From: Skermanella rosea
GTDB lineage: Bacteria > Pseudomonadota > Alphaproteobacteria > Azospirillales > Azospirillaceae
Assembly (NCBI RefSeq): GCF_016806835.2
Contig: NZ_CP086111.1
Location: forward strand, 860,001-924,000
DNA: 64,000 nt
Reading direction: 5' to 3'
The notes beneath the pieces are model-generated. The model made no database searches. It saw nothing but the letters and a program-made list of their open reading frames with translations, and had not been told where the DNA came from. Shown piece by piece: positions 24,593-32,266 of the stretch (its first letter is position 1; every line of letters begins with the position of its first letter). The translations under genes and the position numbers were made by a program.

Positions 24593-25780
24593 GTGGAGCC
24601 CGCCGGCAGGATCGAGCTGCCGCCCGCGATGGCGGCGCCCGGGACGGTGCGGGTGTTCGATGCCCTCACGGCGGACGGGGCCAAGGCCCGCTTCGTCGGC
24701 GGCTGCGTCCGCGACTCCCTGCTCCGGCGGCCGGTCAAGGACATCGACATCGCGACCGATGCGGAGCCGGAACGGGTCCTCCGGCTGCTGGAATCCGCCG
24801 GCCTGCGGGCGATCCCCACGGGGCTTGCCCACGGCACCGTCACCGCGGTGGCGGACGGGTCCCACTACGAGATCACGACACTTCGTCACGATGTCGAAAC
24901 GTTCGGCCGGCACGCCCGCGTGGCCTTCACAGACGACTGGATGATTGACGCGTCGCGCCGGGACTTCACCATGAACGCGCTGTTCTGCGCGATCGACGGC
25001 ACGCTGTACGACCCGTTCGGCGGCGTGCGCGACGCGCTGGCCGGCCATGTCCGTTTCGTCGGCGATCCCCGAGCCCGCATCACCGAGGACGTGCTGCGCC
25101 TGCTGCGCTTCTTCCGCTTCCAGGCCCATTACGGCCGCACACCGCCGGAGCCGGCGGCGCTGGACGCCTGCGCCGACTTGGCGCCGCTGCTGCCCCGCCT
25201 GTCGGGCGAGCGGGTCCAGGGCGAGCTTTTCCGGCTGCTGGGCGCCGCCGACCCGCTGCCCGTGCTGCGTCTCATGGCCGACCTGGGGATCATGGCGCAC
25301 CTGCTGCCGGAGGCGACCGCGCTCGACCGGCTCGGGCGGCTGCTCGGCATGGCGCCGGACCGGCCCGATCCCCTGCTGCGCCTGGCCGCCCTGCTGGAGG
25401 TGGACCGCGCGGGCGCCCTCCGGGTCGCGGAGAGGCTCAGGCTGTCCAACGCCGACACCGACCGGCTGGCGCTGCTGGCCGCACCCCCGCTGGACCCGGC
25501 TTCCGCCGGTCTCCGCCCCGCGCTCTACAGGCTGGGACCGGACAGGGTGCGCGACGTCGCCCTGCTGCATGCCCCGGGCCGCATGGCCGAGGTGGAGGCG
25601 GCGGTCGGCGCCTGGGAGAACCCCCGCTTCCCGCTCCAGGGTCGCGACCTGCTCGACCTGGGCATTCCCCGGGGCAAGCTGGTCGGACAGCTCTTGCGCG
25701 ACCTGGAGCGCTGGTGGGAGGATCGGGATTATCGCCCCAGCCGCGAGGAATGCCTGGCCGAACTGCGCGCCCGGCAGTGA
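24593..25780 (+). CDS. cca: CCA tRNA nucleotidyltransferase / poly(A) polymerase-type
   Basis: A 395-residue class II nucleotidyltransferase that completes or repairs the 3' CCA end of tRNAs. Motif A is RFVGGCVRDSLLRR with the metal-binding Asp pair in KDIDIA (about 51-56). The motif B/C region is TDDWMIDASRRDFTMNALF (about 113-131), followed by a helical body with GDPRARITEDVLRLLRFFRF. The GTG start at 24593 lies 3 bases after the previous stop. The length is typical of alphaproteobacterial enzymes without an HD domain. Confidence 0.93.
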   Translation: MEPAGRIELPPAMAAPGTVRVFDALTADGAKARFVGGCVRDSLLRRPVKDIDIATDAEPERVLRLLESAGLRAIPTGLAHGTVTAVADGSHYEITTLRHDVETFGRHARVAFTDDWMIDASRRDFTMNALFCAIDGTLYDPFGGVRDALAGHVRFVGDPRARITEDVLRLLRFFRFQAHYGRTPPEPAALDACADLAPLLPRLSGERVQGELFRLLGAADPLPVLRLMADLGIMAHLLPEATALDRLGRLLGMAPDRPDPLLRLAALLEVDRAGALRVAERLRLSNADTDRLALLAAPPLDPASAGLRPALYRLGPDRVRDVALLHAPGRMAEVEAAVGAWENPRFPLQGRDLLDLGIPRGKLVGQLLRDLERWWEDRDYRPSREECLAELRARQ

Positions 25781-25802
25781 AGTCCGGGAAAGGACACCAG
25801 CG

Positions 25803-26207
25803 ATGCGCGCCCTGATCGTCACCGTCGTCCTGGCCGGCGTCCTGATCGCGCTGGTCTTCGGCAACGCGGCTTTTTCCATCGCCGTACTGGCCGACCGCAT
25901 CGGGGGCGTCAACGCCTTCACCTATCGGATCGCCTCGACAGCCGTCCTGATCCTGGCGGTGGCCTGGCTGCACGCGCGCCTTACCGCCGGCCCCGGCTGG
26001 CTGCCCCGCGCCGTCCTGGCCGGCCTGCTCTGGCTCGCCGCCTCCGTCGCCCTGGAACTGACGATCGCCCGCGCCGTGATGGGCGTCAGCTGGCCCAACC
26101 TGCTCGCCAACTACGCCTTCTGGCGCGGCGAGCCCTGGCCCTTCGTCCTCCTCCTCGAACTGGCCGCCCCCATCCTGTTCGGCTGGCTGCGCAACCGAAG
26201 GCCGTAG
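25803..26207 (+). CDS. small four-helix integral membrane protein
   Basis: A 134-residue hydrophobic protein with four predicted membrane helices (about 3-25, 40-58, 68-90 and 112-128). It starts MRALIVTVVLAG after GGGAAAGGACA about 7 bases upstream. No motif tells its function. It follows cca by 22 bases on the same strand and is probably the last gene of the operon, ending before the palindromic repeat. Confidence 0.7.
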   Translation: MRALIVTVVLAGVLIALVFGNAAFSIAVLADRIGGVNAFTYRIASTAVLILAVAWLHARLTAGPGWLPRAVLAGLLWLAASVALELTIARAVMGVSWPNLLANYAFWRGEPWPFVLLLELAAPILFGWLRNRRP

Positions 26208-26273
26208 GGCTGCGGATCGTCGGCCGTCGGTGCTCTCTCGGCGAGAGCTCCTGATCAAAGGATCTCAAATCAT

Positions 26274-26340
26274 CCACAGATGAACGCAGATGGACACAGA
26301 TACTTAAGCCTTATCTGTGTCCATCTGCGTTTATCTGTGG
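26274..26340. repeat. 29-base palindromic repeat element
   Basis: Arms at 26274-26302 and 26312-26340 are inverted with a single mismatch around a 9-base loop (cttaagcct), making a near-perfect 67-base hairpin in either transcript. Each arm contains the phrase gatggacacagata. The element sits between converging genes (the membrane protein and hemF), a usual place for REP/ERIC-like repeats. It is far AT-richer than its surroundings. A diverged relative lies at 15101-15168. Confidence 0.8.
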
Positions 26341-26365
26341 GCAATACAATCCATTTAATAATGCT

Positions 26366-27250
26366 TTACGGCCACTTCACCTCCGGCGGCATCGACATCA
26401 GGATCGCTTCCACGTTGCCGCCGGTCTTCAGGCCGAAGGTCGTGCCGCGGTCGTAGAGCAGGTTGAACTCCACGTAGCGGCCGCGCCGGACCAGCTGGTG
26501 CTCGCGCTGCTCGGGCGTCCAGGGGTCGTTCATGTGGCGGCGCACGATCCGGGGATAGACGTCCAGGAAGGCGAGCCCGACGTCGCGGGTGAAGGCGAAA
26601 TCGGCCTCCCAGTTCCCGGAATCCAGGTTGTCGTAGAAGATGCCGCCGATGCCGCGCGGCTCGTTCCGGTGCGGCAGGAAGAAGTAGCGGTCGCACCACT
26701 CCTTGAAGCGCTCGTAATAGTCCGTCCCGTGGGCGTCGCAGGCACCCTTCAGCGCCGCGTGGAAATCGGCCGCGTCCTGTTCCGCCGGGAACATCGGCGT
26801 CAGGTCGGCGCCGCCGCCGAACCAGCCGAGGCTGGTGACGATATGACGCGTGTTCATGTGGACCGCGGGGACCAGCGGCGAGCGCATGTGGGCCACCAGG
26901 CTGATTCCCGCGGCCCAGAACCTTCCGTCGTCCGCCGCGCCCGGCATGTTCTTGCGGAACTCGGGACTGAAGGTGCCGTGGACGGTCGAGATGTTCACGC
27001 CGACCTTCTCGAACACCCGGCCGCGCATGATCGACATCACGCCGCCCCCGCCGTGCGACCCCTCGGCGTCGGGCCGATCCCAGGCCTTGCGCTCGAACCG
27101 GCCGGCCGGCATGTCCGAAAGGGTGCCGGTCAACTCGTCCTCCAGCGCCTCGAACGCGGCGCAGATCCGGTCGCGCAACTCGGCGAACCAGGCGGCGGCG
27201 CGGGCCTTGTGCTCCTCGGTCGGGACCGCGCGGTCCTTCGTGTCGTCCAT
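26366..27250 (-). CDS. hemF: oxygen-dependent coproporphyrinogen III oxidase
   Basis: A 294-residue aerobic coproporphyrinogen oxidase making protoporphyrinogen IX for haem, cytosolic. Family blocks: [20 protein letters not shown] near 67-86, [16 protein letters not shown] (about 138-153), [19 protein letters not shown] (about 179-197) and the C-terminal [18 protein letters not shown]. Length and motifs are normal. It is followed (upstream on the minus strand) by trmL 4 bases away, so the two are likely co-transcribed. Confidence 0.96.
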   Translation of the reverse strand: MDDTKDRAVPTEEHKARAAAWFAELRDRICAAFEALEDELTGTLSDMPAGRFERKAWDRPDAEGSHGGGGVMSIMRGRVFEKVGVNISTVHGTFSPEFRKNMPGAADDGRFWAAGISLVAHMRSPLVPAVHMNTRHIVTSLGWFGGGADLTPMFPAEQDAADFHAALKGACDAHGTDYYERFKEWCDRYFFLPHRNEPRGIGGIFYDNLDSGNWEADFAFTRDVGLAFLDVYPRIVRRHMNDPWTPEQREHQLVRRGRYVEFNLLYDRGTTFGLKTGGNVEAILMSMPPEVKWP

Positions 27251-27254
27251 CCCC

Positions 27255-27773
27255 TCAGTCCCTTCCCGTTTCCATTCCGATACCGTCGGTTCCCTTACCG
27301 TCGGGGGCAGTCTGCCGCAACGCTTCGCCCAGCACCATGGCCGCGGCGAGGGCCACGTTCAGCGAGCGCAGGCCCGGCCGCATCGGGATCCTGACCCGGG
27401 CGTCCGCGGCTTCCGCGACGCCGTCCGGCACGCCGGCGCTCTCGCTGCCCAGCAGCAGCGTGTCGCCGGGCCGGAAACCGAAGTCGAGATAGGGGACCGA
27501 GCCGCGCGTGGTCAGCAGGACGAGCCGGCCGCGATTCGTTGCGGCGACGTATTTTTCCCAGGAGGCATGGCGGGCGAGATCAAGATGATCAATATAATCC
27601 ATACCGGCGCGGCGCAGCCTGCGGTCGTCCAGGATGAAGCCGCAGGGCTCTATGATGTCCAGCGGCACGCCCAGGCAGGCGGCAAGGCGCATCATCGCGC
27701 CGGTATTCTGGGGAATGTCGGGCTGGTAGAGCGCGAGCCTGATGCGGCTAGTGTCAGTCGGCGGAAAAATCAA
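27255..27773 (-). CDS. trmL: tRNA (cytidine(34)-2'-O)-methyltransferase TrmL (SpoU family)
   Basis: A 172-residue SPOUT methyltransferase that modifies the wobble base of tRNA-Leu isoacceptors. Motifs: [20 protein letters not shown] (about 15-34), the [11 protein letters not shown] knot segment (about 106-116) and the C-terminal [20 protein letters not shown], which forms the trefoil knot and AdoMet site. The likely start is TTG at 27773; no in-frame ATG precedes the conserved N-terminus. It lies divergent from petABC with a 259-base region between. Confidence 0.93.
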   Translation of the reverse strand: MIFPPTDTSRIRLALYQPDIPQNTGAMMRLAACLGVPLDIIEPCGFILDDRRLRRAGMDYIDHLDLARHASWEKYVAATNRGRLVLLTTRGSVPYLDFGFRPGDTLLLGSESAGVPDGVAEAADARVRIPMRPGLRSLNVALAAAMVLGEALRQTAPDGKGTDGIGMETGRD

Positions 27774-27907
27774 GAGTCATTCTTTCTGCGAAACGACCCA
27801 GTCGGGCAAGCGCGACACTATGTCCCCGGAACTCCGACTTTCCTTGACCGGGAACCGGAGGTATATCCCTGTCGCAACTGCGGCCGGCGCGAACCGGCCC
27901 CTAGTCC

Positions 27908-27934
27908 CGAGGTTTTGGGCTCGAGGTTTTGGGC
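27908..27934. repeat. 13-base tandem direct repeat in the petA leader
   Basis: cgaggttttgggc occurs at 27908-27920 and again at 27922-27934, separated by one base, about 100 bases upstream of the Rieske gene. Two sites spaced 14 bases apart could bind a dimeric regulator, or this may be a simple duplication. Confidence 0.45.
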
Positions 27935-27985
27935 AAGGTCCGAAGCAGACACGGCCGAAAACTATTGTTAATGTCCGTCCGGTTT

Positions 27986-28009
27986 GCAAGCGCACGCCAG
28001 TGCGCTTGC
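27986..28009 (+). promoter_or_regulatory. hairpin in the petA 5' leader
   Basis: gcaagcgca (27986-27994) pairs perfectly with tgcgcttgc (28001-28009) around a 6-base loop, ending 7 bases before the AAGGAGAG ribosome site of petA. It would form in the transcript next to the translation start and could influence mRNA stability or initiation, or it could be an operator as DNA. Confidence 0.45.
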
Positions 28010-28032
28010 CAGGGCCAAGGAGAGAAAAGCTA

Positions 28033-28602
28033 ATGTCGGATACCACCCATCCGGCCGGTGCTGGCGGTCAGGGAGGCCATGAAGGCGAGGGAGCGACCCG
28101 TCGCGATTTCCTCTATCTCGCTACCGCGGCAGTCGGCGCGGTCGGCGTCGCGTCGGTCGCCTGGCCGTTCATCAACAGCATGAACCCGGCGGCCGATACG
28201 CTGGCGCTCGCCCAGATCGACGTCGATCTGTCGCCGGTCCAGGTCGGCCAGGCGATCACGGTCACGTGGCGGGGCAAGCCGGTCTTCATCCGCCGCCGCA
28301 CGGAGGAGGAGATCGCGACCGCCCAGGCGGTCGACCTCGCCGAGCTGCGCGATCCCGCTCCCGACAGCGCGCGCGTCCAGCAGCCGCAATGGCTGGTCAT
28401 GGTCGGCGTCTGCACCCACCTGGGCTGCGTCCCGCTCGGCCAGAAACCGACCGATCCCAAGGGTGATTACGGCGGGTGGTTCTGCCCCTGCCACGGTTCG
28501 CACTACGACACCTCGGGCCGCATCCGCCGGGGTCCGGCACCGCTGAACCTCGCCGTTCCGGAATACGCCTTCCTGACGGACACCTCGATTCGCCTCGGCT
28601 AG
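28033..28602 (+). CDS. petA: ubiquinol-cytochrome c reductase iron-sulfur (Rieske) subunit
   Basis: A 189-residue Rieske protein of the cytochrome bc1 complex, anchored in the inner membrane with its [2Fe-2S] head in the periplasm. Twin-arginine signal [18 protein letters not shown] (about 21-38) doubles as membrane anchor. Cluster ligands are C127 and H129 in CTHLGC, and C151 and H154 in CPCHGSHYD, with C132/C153 as the disulfide. The ATG follows AAGGAGAG by 9 bases. It is the first gene of petABC. Confidence 0.97.
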   Translation: MSDTTHPAGAGGQGGHEGEGATRRDFLYLATAAVGAVGVASVAWPFINSMNPAADTLALAQIDVDLSPVQVGQAITVTWRGKPVFIRRRTEEEIATAQAVDLAELRDPAPDSARVQQPQWLVMVGVCTHLGCVPLGQKPTDPKGDYGGWFCPCHGSHYDTSGRIRRGPAPLNLAVPEYAFLTDTSIRLG

Positions 28603-28622
28603 TTGGTCAACTGGAGCTGAAC

Positions 28623-29879
28623 ATGGCTGCCCCGCAGTTCAAGAACCCCATAGTCCGGTGGATCGACTACCGCCTGCCGATCTTCACCGGGCTGCACCAC
28701 GAGTACAACGAATACCCGATGCCGAAGAACTGCAATTATTTGTGGTCCTTCGGCGCGATCGCGATGGTCACGCTGATCATCATGATCGTCTCCGGCATTA
28801 CCCTGGCGATGAGCTATACGCCGCACACCGCCTACGCCTTCCAGTCGGTCGAGCGCATCATGCGCGACGTCAACTCGGGCTGGCTGATCCGCTACATCCA
28901 CATGAACGGCGCGTCGATGTTCTTCATCGCCGTGTTCATCCACATCTTCCGCGGCCTGTATTTCGGGTCCTACAAGGCCCCGCGCGAGATCCTGTGGATG
29001 CTGGGCGTCGTCATCCTGCTCCTGATGATGGCCACCGCCTTCATGGGCTACGTCCTTCCCTGGGGCCAGATGAGCTTCTGGGGCGCCACCGTCATCACCA
29101 ACCTGTTCTCGGCCTTCCCGATCATCGGGGACCACATCGTGACCTGGCTGTGGGGCGGCTTCTCGGTCGACAACCCGACCCTCAACCGGTTCTTCGCGCT
29201 GCACTACCTGCTGCCGTTCGTGCTGCTGGGCGTGGTCTTCCTGCACGTCGCCGCGGTCCATGTCCACGGGTCCAACAACCCGGTGGGCATCGACATCAAG
29301 GGCCCGCAGGACAGCCTGCCGTTCCACCCCTACTTCACGATCAAGGACACCTTCGGCCTCAGCATCTTCCTGCTGGTGTTCGCCGGCTTCGTGTTCTTCG
29401 CGCCGAACTACATGGGTCATCCGGACAACTATATCCCGGCCAACCCGCTGGTCACCCCGGCGCACATCGTCCCGGAATGGTACTTCCTGCCGTTCTACGC
29501 GATCCTGCGCGCGGTTCCCGACAAGCTGGGCGGCGTGCTCGCCATGTTCGGCGCCATCGCGGTCCTGTTCTTCCTGCCCTGGCTCGACACCTCCAAGGTC
29601 CGCAGCTCCAACTACCGGCCGATTTACCGGCAGTTCTTCTGGGTTCTGGTCGTCGCCTGCCTCGTGCTGGGCTATGCCGGCGCCATGCCGGCGGAAGGCA
29701 TCTGGCTGACCGTCGCCCGTGTCGCGTCGATCTACTACTTCGCCCACTTCCTGATCATCCTGCCCCTGCTCGGCAAGCTGGAGCGTCCGCGGCCGCTTCC
29801 CAGCAGCATCAGCGAACCCGTACTGGGCGGTGGTCGCATCGCGACCGCGGCAGCCGCCAAGCCGATGGAGAAGGCCTAA
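28623..29879 (+). CDS. petB: cytochrome b subunit of the bc1 complex
   Basis: A 418-residue eight-helix membrane protein carrying the two b haems and the Qo and Qi quinone sites. It shows typical segments: YCP-like [20 protein letters not shown] (about 141-160), the Qo-site PEWY motif near residue 281 ([15 protein letters not shown]), and haem-ligand His pairs in helices 2 and 4. The full-length fusion of N- and C-terminal parts is the mitochondrial/alphaproteobacterial type. It lies 20 bases after petA and 1 base before petC. Confidence 0.97.
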   Translation: MAAPQFKNPIVRWIDYRLPIFTGLHHEYNEYPMPKNCNYLWSFGAIAMVTLIIMIVSGITLAMSYTPHTAYAFQSVERIMRDVNSGWLIRYIHMNGASMFFIAVFIHIFRGLYFGSYKAPREILWMLGVVILLLMMATAFMGYVLPWGQMSFWGATVITNLFSAFPIIGDHIVTWLWGGFSVDNPTLNRFFALHYLLPFVLLGVVFLHVAAVHVHGSNNPVGIDIKGPQDSLPFHPYFTIKDTFGLSIFLLVFAGFVFFAPNYMGHPDNYIPANPLVTPAHIVPEWYFLPFYAILRAVPDKLGGVLAMFGAIAVLFFLPWLDTSKVRSSNYRPIYRQFFWVLVVACLVLGYAGAMPAEGIWLTVARVASIYYFAHFLIILPLLGKLERPRPLPSSISEPVLGGGRIATAAAAKPMEKA

Positions 29880-29880
29880 C

Positions 29881-30648
29881 ATGCGCGCGTTGAAGACGGT
29901 CATCCTGGCCGCGGCCCTCGGCCTCGGCCTCACGGGCACCGCCCTTGCCGCGGGTGAAGCCCCGGTTCCGCCCAAGCAGGAATGGTCCCACAGCGGCATC
30001 TTCGGCACCTTCGACCGGGCGGCGCTCCAGCGCGGTTTCCAGGTCTACAAGGAGGTCTGCGCGACCTGCCACTCGATGAACCTCGTCGCCTACCGCAACC
30101 TTGAGGCGCTGGGCTTCAACGAGGACGAGGTCAAGGCGATCGCGGCCCAGTACGAGGTCACCGCGGGGCCGAACGACAACGGCGAGATGTTCGAGCGGCC
30201 CGCCATTCCGGCGGACCACTTCAAGAACCCGTTCCCGAACGAGCAGGCCGCCCGCGTGGCCAACGGCGGCGCCTATCCGCCCGACCTGTCGCTGATGGCC
30301 AAGGCCCGTCCTTACGGCGAGGACTACATTTACGCCCTGCTGACCGGCTACGAGGATCCGCCGGAAGGCTTCAACGTGCCGGACGGCCAGTACTACAACA
30401 AGTACTTTCCCGGCCACCTGATCGGCATGCCGCCGATCCTGCAGGACGACAGCGTCACCTATGCCGACGAGACCCCGGCCACCCAGGCCCAGCTGGCCCA
30501 CGACGTCGCGGCCTTCCTGACCTGGACCGCGGAGCCTCACCTGGAAGCGCGCAAGCAGACCGGCGTGAAGGTGATACTGTTCCTCCTGGTCTTCACGGGT
30601 ATGATGTACGCCGTGAAGCGCAAGGTCTGGGCCGACGCGCACCCCTGA
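29881..30648 (+). CDS. petC: cytochrome c1 subunit of the bc1 complex
   Basis: A 255-residue periplasmic c-type cytochrome with a cleavable signal peptide (TVILAAALGLGLTGTALAA) and a C-terminal membrane anchor (about 230-247) followed by KRKVWADAH. The haem c motif is CATCH (C60, C63, H64), and the distal Met is probably in GMPPIL. It passes electrons from the Rieske protein to a soluble or membrane cytochrome c. The gene ends the operon and is followed by a strong terminator. Confidence 0.96.
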   Translation: MRALKTVILAAALGLGLTGTALAAGEAPVPPKQEWSHSGIFGTFDRAALQRGFQVYKEVCATCHSMNLVAYRNLEALGFNEDEVKAIAAQYEVTAGPNDNGEMFERPAIPADHFKNPFPNEQAARVANGGAYPPDLSLMAKARPYGEDYIYALLTGYEDPPEGFNVPDGQYYNKYFPGHLIGMPPILQDDSVTYADETPATQAQLAHDVAAFLTWTAEPHLEARKQTGVKVILFLLVFTGMMYAVKRKVWADAHP

Positions 30649-30677
30649 GTGCCGCCGGTGTCTATCGGACCTCCTGG

Positions 30678-30707
30678 AAAAGGGCGCCTCCGGCGCCCTT
30701 TTCTTTT
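30678..30707 (+). terminator. factor-independent terminator of petABC
   Basis: The perfect 11-base stem aaaagggcgcc (30678-30688) / ggcgccctttt (30692-30702) has a 3-base loop and is followed by cttttg. It lies 30 bases after the petC stop and before the DUF924 gene, so petABC is separated from what follows. Confidence 0.9.
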
Positions 30708-30741
30708 GTCCGAACGCGCGAAGAAGGGAAGGAAGCGACGA

Positions 30742-31287
30742 ATGATGACGTTCCATGACATCCATGGGTTCTGGTTCAGTCCGGCGACCCGCCCGAACTG
30801 GTTCGAGAAGAGCGACGCGTTCGACGCCGAGGTCCGGCGCCTCCTGCTGCCCGCCCACGAGCAGGCGGCGGCGAACCGCCTGGCCGAGTGGCGCGACGAT
30901 CCGCGCGGCTGCCTCGCGCTGGTGATCCTGCTCGACCAGGTGCCCCGCAACGTGTTCCGCGGCAGCGCCCGCGCCTTCGCGACCGATGCCGCCGCCCGCG
31001 ACCTGACCAGGCTGGCGGTCGAGCGCGGCTACGACGGCGGCTTCGACCGGGATGAGCGCACCTTCCTCTACCTGCCGCTGGAGCACAGCGAGGATCTGGC
31101 GGACCAGCGCCTCTCGGTCGAACTGTTCCGTGACCGGGTGGGCGATCCCGGCTATCTCGACTATGCCGAGCGGCACCTGCGGGTCATCGAGCGGTTCGGC
31201 CGCTTTCCCCACCGCAACCGCATCCTCGGCCGGGTCTCGACGGAGGAGGAAGAGGACTTCCTGAAGCAGCCGGGATCGTCGTTCTGA
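30742..31287 (+). CDS. DUF924 family protein
   Basis: A 181-residue helical protein of the DUF924 family. It opens with ILE-like FHDIHGFWFSP, then WFEKSDAFDAEVRR, the core WRDDPRGCLALVILLDQVPRN split over residues 51-71, and FLYLPLEHSEDLADQ near 109-123, ending RFGRFPHRNRILGRVST. The biochemical role is not established; the fold is TPR-like. The ATG at 30742 follows AAGGGAAGGAA. The stop overlaps the next ATG by one base. Confidence 0.92.
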   Translation: MMTFHDIHGFWFSPATRPNWFEKSDAFDAEVRRLLLPAHEQAAANRLAEWRDDPRGCLALVILLDQVPRNVFRGSARAFATDAAARDLTRLAVERGYDGGFDRDERTFLYLPLEHSEDLADQRLSVELFRDRVGDPGYLDYAERHLRVIERFGRFPHRNRILGRVSTEEEEDFLKQPGSSF

Positions 31288-32120
31288 TGGCCGCCCCGGC
31301 GATCGGCCCGATCTCGGGCATCGACCATACCCTGGTGGGCGTCCGCGACCTGGAGGCCGCGCGCGCAACATGGCGGCACCTCGGCTTCACCGTGACCCCG
31401 CGCGGCCGCCATATCGGCTGGGGGACCGGCAACTACTGCATCATGTTCCCGGGCGACTATGTCGAGCTGCTCGGCATCGTCGATCCCGGCCAATTCCTGA
31501 ACCGACTGGACACCCTGCTGGAGACGCGGGGCGAAGGGTTCCTCGGGCTCGCCTTTTCGGCCCCGGACCCGGACGCCGTCCACCTGGCCCACCCCGACGT
31601 CACCGGACCGCCGAAGGACCTCGGCCGTTTGCTGGAACTGCCCGAGGGGACGGTAACGCCGCGCTTCTCGCTGGTCCATTTCAAGCCCGAGGCGACGCCC
31701 GGCCTGTCGGCCTTCTGCTGCACGCACCTGACGCCCGGCCTGCTGCGCCGTCCGGATTGGCTCGACCACGCCAACGGCGCCATCGGCCTGGAAGGGGTCA
31801 CCGTCCCGGCGGAGGATCCCGCAGCGCTGGCACCCGCCTACGAGGCCCTGTTCGGCCCGGCGTCGCTTCATGCCGGCAGGGGCCGCCTCGACATCCGCGC
31901 GGGGACCCATGACCTGCGCTTCGTCGCCCCGGACCGTCTCGCCCGCCGCTACCCCGGCCTGGAGCCCGCGCCGGTGATGACGGTGCTCTGCCGCGACCTG
32001 GCGGAGACCGGCGCCTACCTGGGCGGCCAGGGGATTGCGACGGCGGAAGCTCCGGGTGCGCGCATCGTCGTGCCGCCGGACCAGGCCAACGGCGTCATCC
32101 TGGAGTTCGCCGTGTCTTGA
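31287..32120 (+). CDS. glyoxalase-like (VOC superfamily) protein
   Basis: A 277-residue protein with two VOC-type halves. It starts with GIDHTLVGVRDLEAARATW (about 11-29), where the His is a metal-ligand position, and has YVELLGIVDP near 58-67. The second half has GAIGLEGVTVPAEDP and ends NGVILEFAV with the usual terminal Glu. It resembles the Glyoxalase_3 group with unknown substrates. It is coupled to the DUF924 gene and ends 39 bases before a palindromic repeat element. Confidence 0.85.
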   Translation: MAAPAIGPISGIDHTLVGVRDLEAARATWRHLGFTVTPRGRHIGWGTGNYCIMFPGDYVELLGIVDPGQFLNRLDTLLETRGEGFLGLAFSAPDPDAVHLAHPDVTGPPKDLGRLLELPEGTVTPRFSLVHFKPEATPGLSAFCCTHLTPGLLRRPDWLDHANGAIGLEGVTVPAEDPAALAPAYEALFGPASLHAGRGRLDIRAGTHDLRFVAPDRLARRYPGLEPAPVMTVLCRDLAETGAYLGGQGIATAEAPGARIVVPPDQANGVILEFAVS

Positions 32121-32158
32121 GTCCTGGTAGCCCTGCACAGTGGTTTTGGTCGATTTGC

Positions 32159-32256
32159 CGTAGGTCGGCCTCGGCCGAAGGCCGACGCCGACAGCGTGGC
32201 CGGAGCGTTGACGCAGGGTGTCGGCGTTCGCCCTGACGGGCGAACGCCGACCTACG
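32159..32256. repeat. twin-hairpin palindromic intergenic repeat
   Basis: The outer arms cgtaggtcggc (32159-32169) and gccgacctacg (32246-32256) are inverted. Within them are two internal hairpins: gtcggcct/aggccgac (32164-32186), and a perfect 14-base stem at 32220-32233/32238-32251 with loop tgac. The element separates two converging genes (VOC protein and EAL protein) and could terminate or stabilise both transcripts. Its sequence differs from the 26274 repeat, so it is another repeat type. Confidence 0.75.
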
Positions 32257-32266
32257 CCACTGAGCC

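Noticed and set aside
27844-27867. Sigma-70 promoter before petA (TTGACC ... TATATC)
   Set aside because: The elements are separated by only 12 bases, too short for a functional sigma-70 promoter.
28599-30008. 469-residue minus-strand open frame opposite petB and petC
   Set aside because: The composition is typical of antisense translation of GC-rich coding DNA (His/Asp/Arg/Gln-rich), and the plus strand encodes well-defined bc1 subunits.
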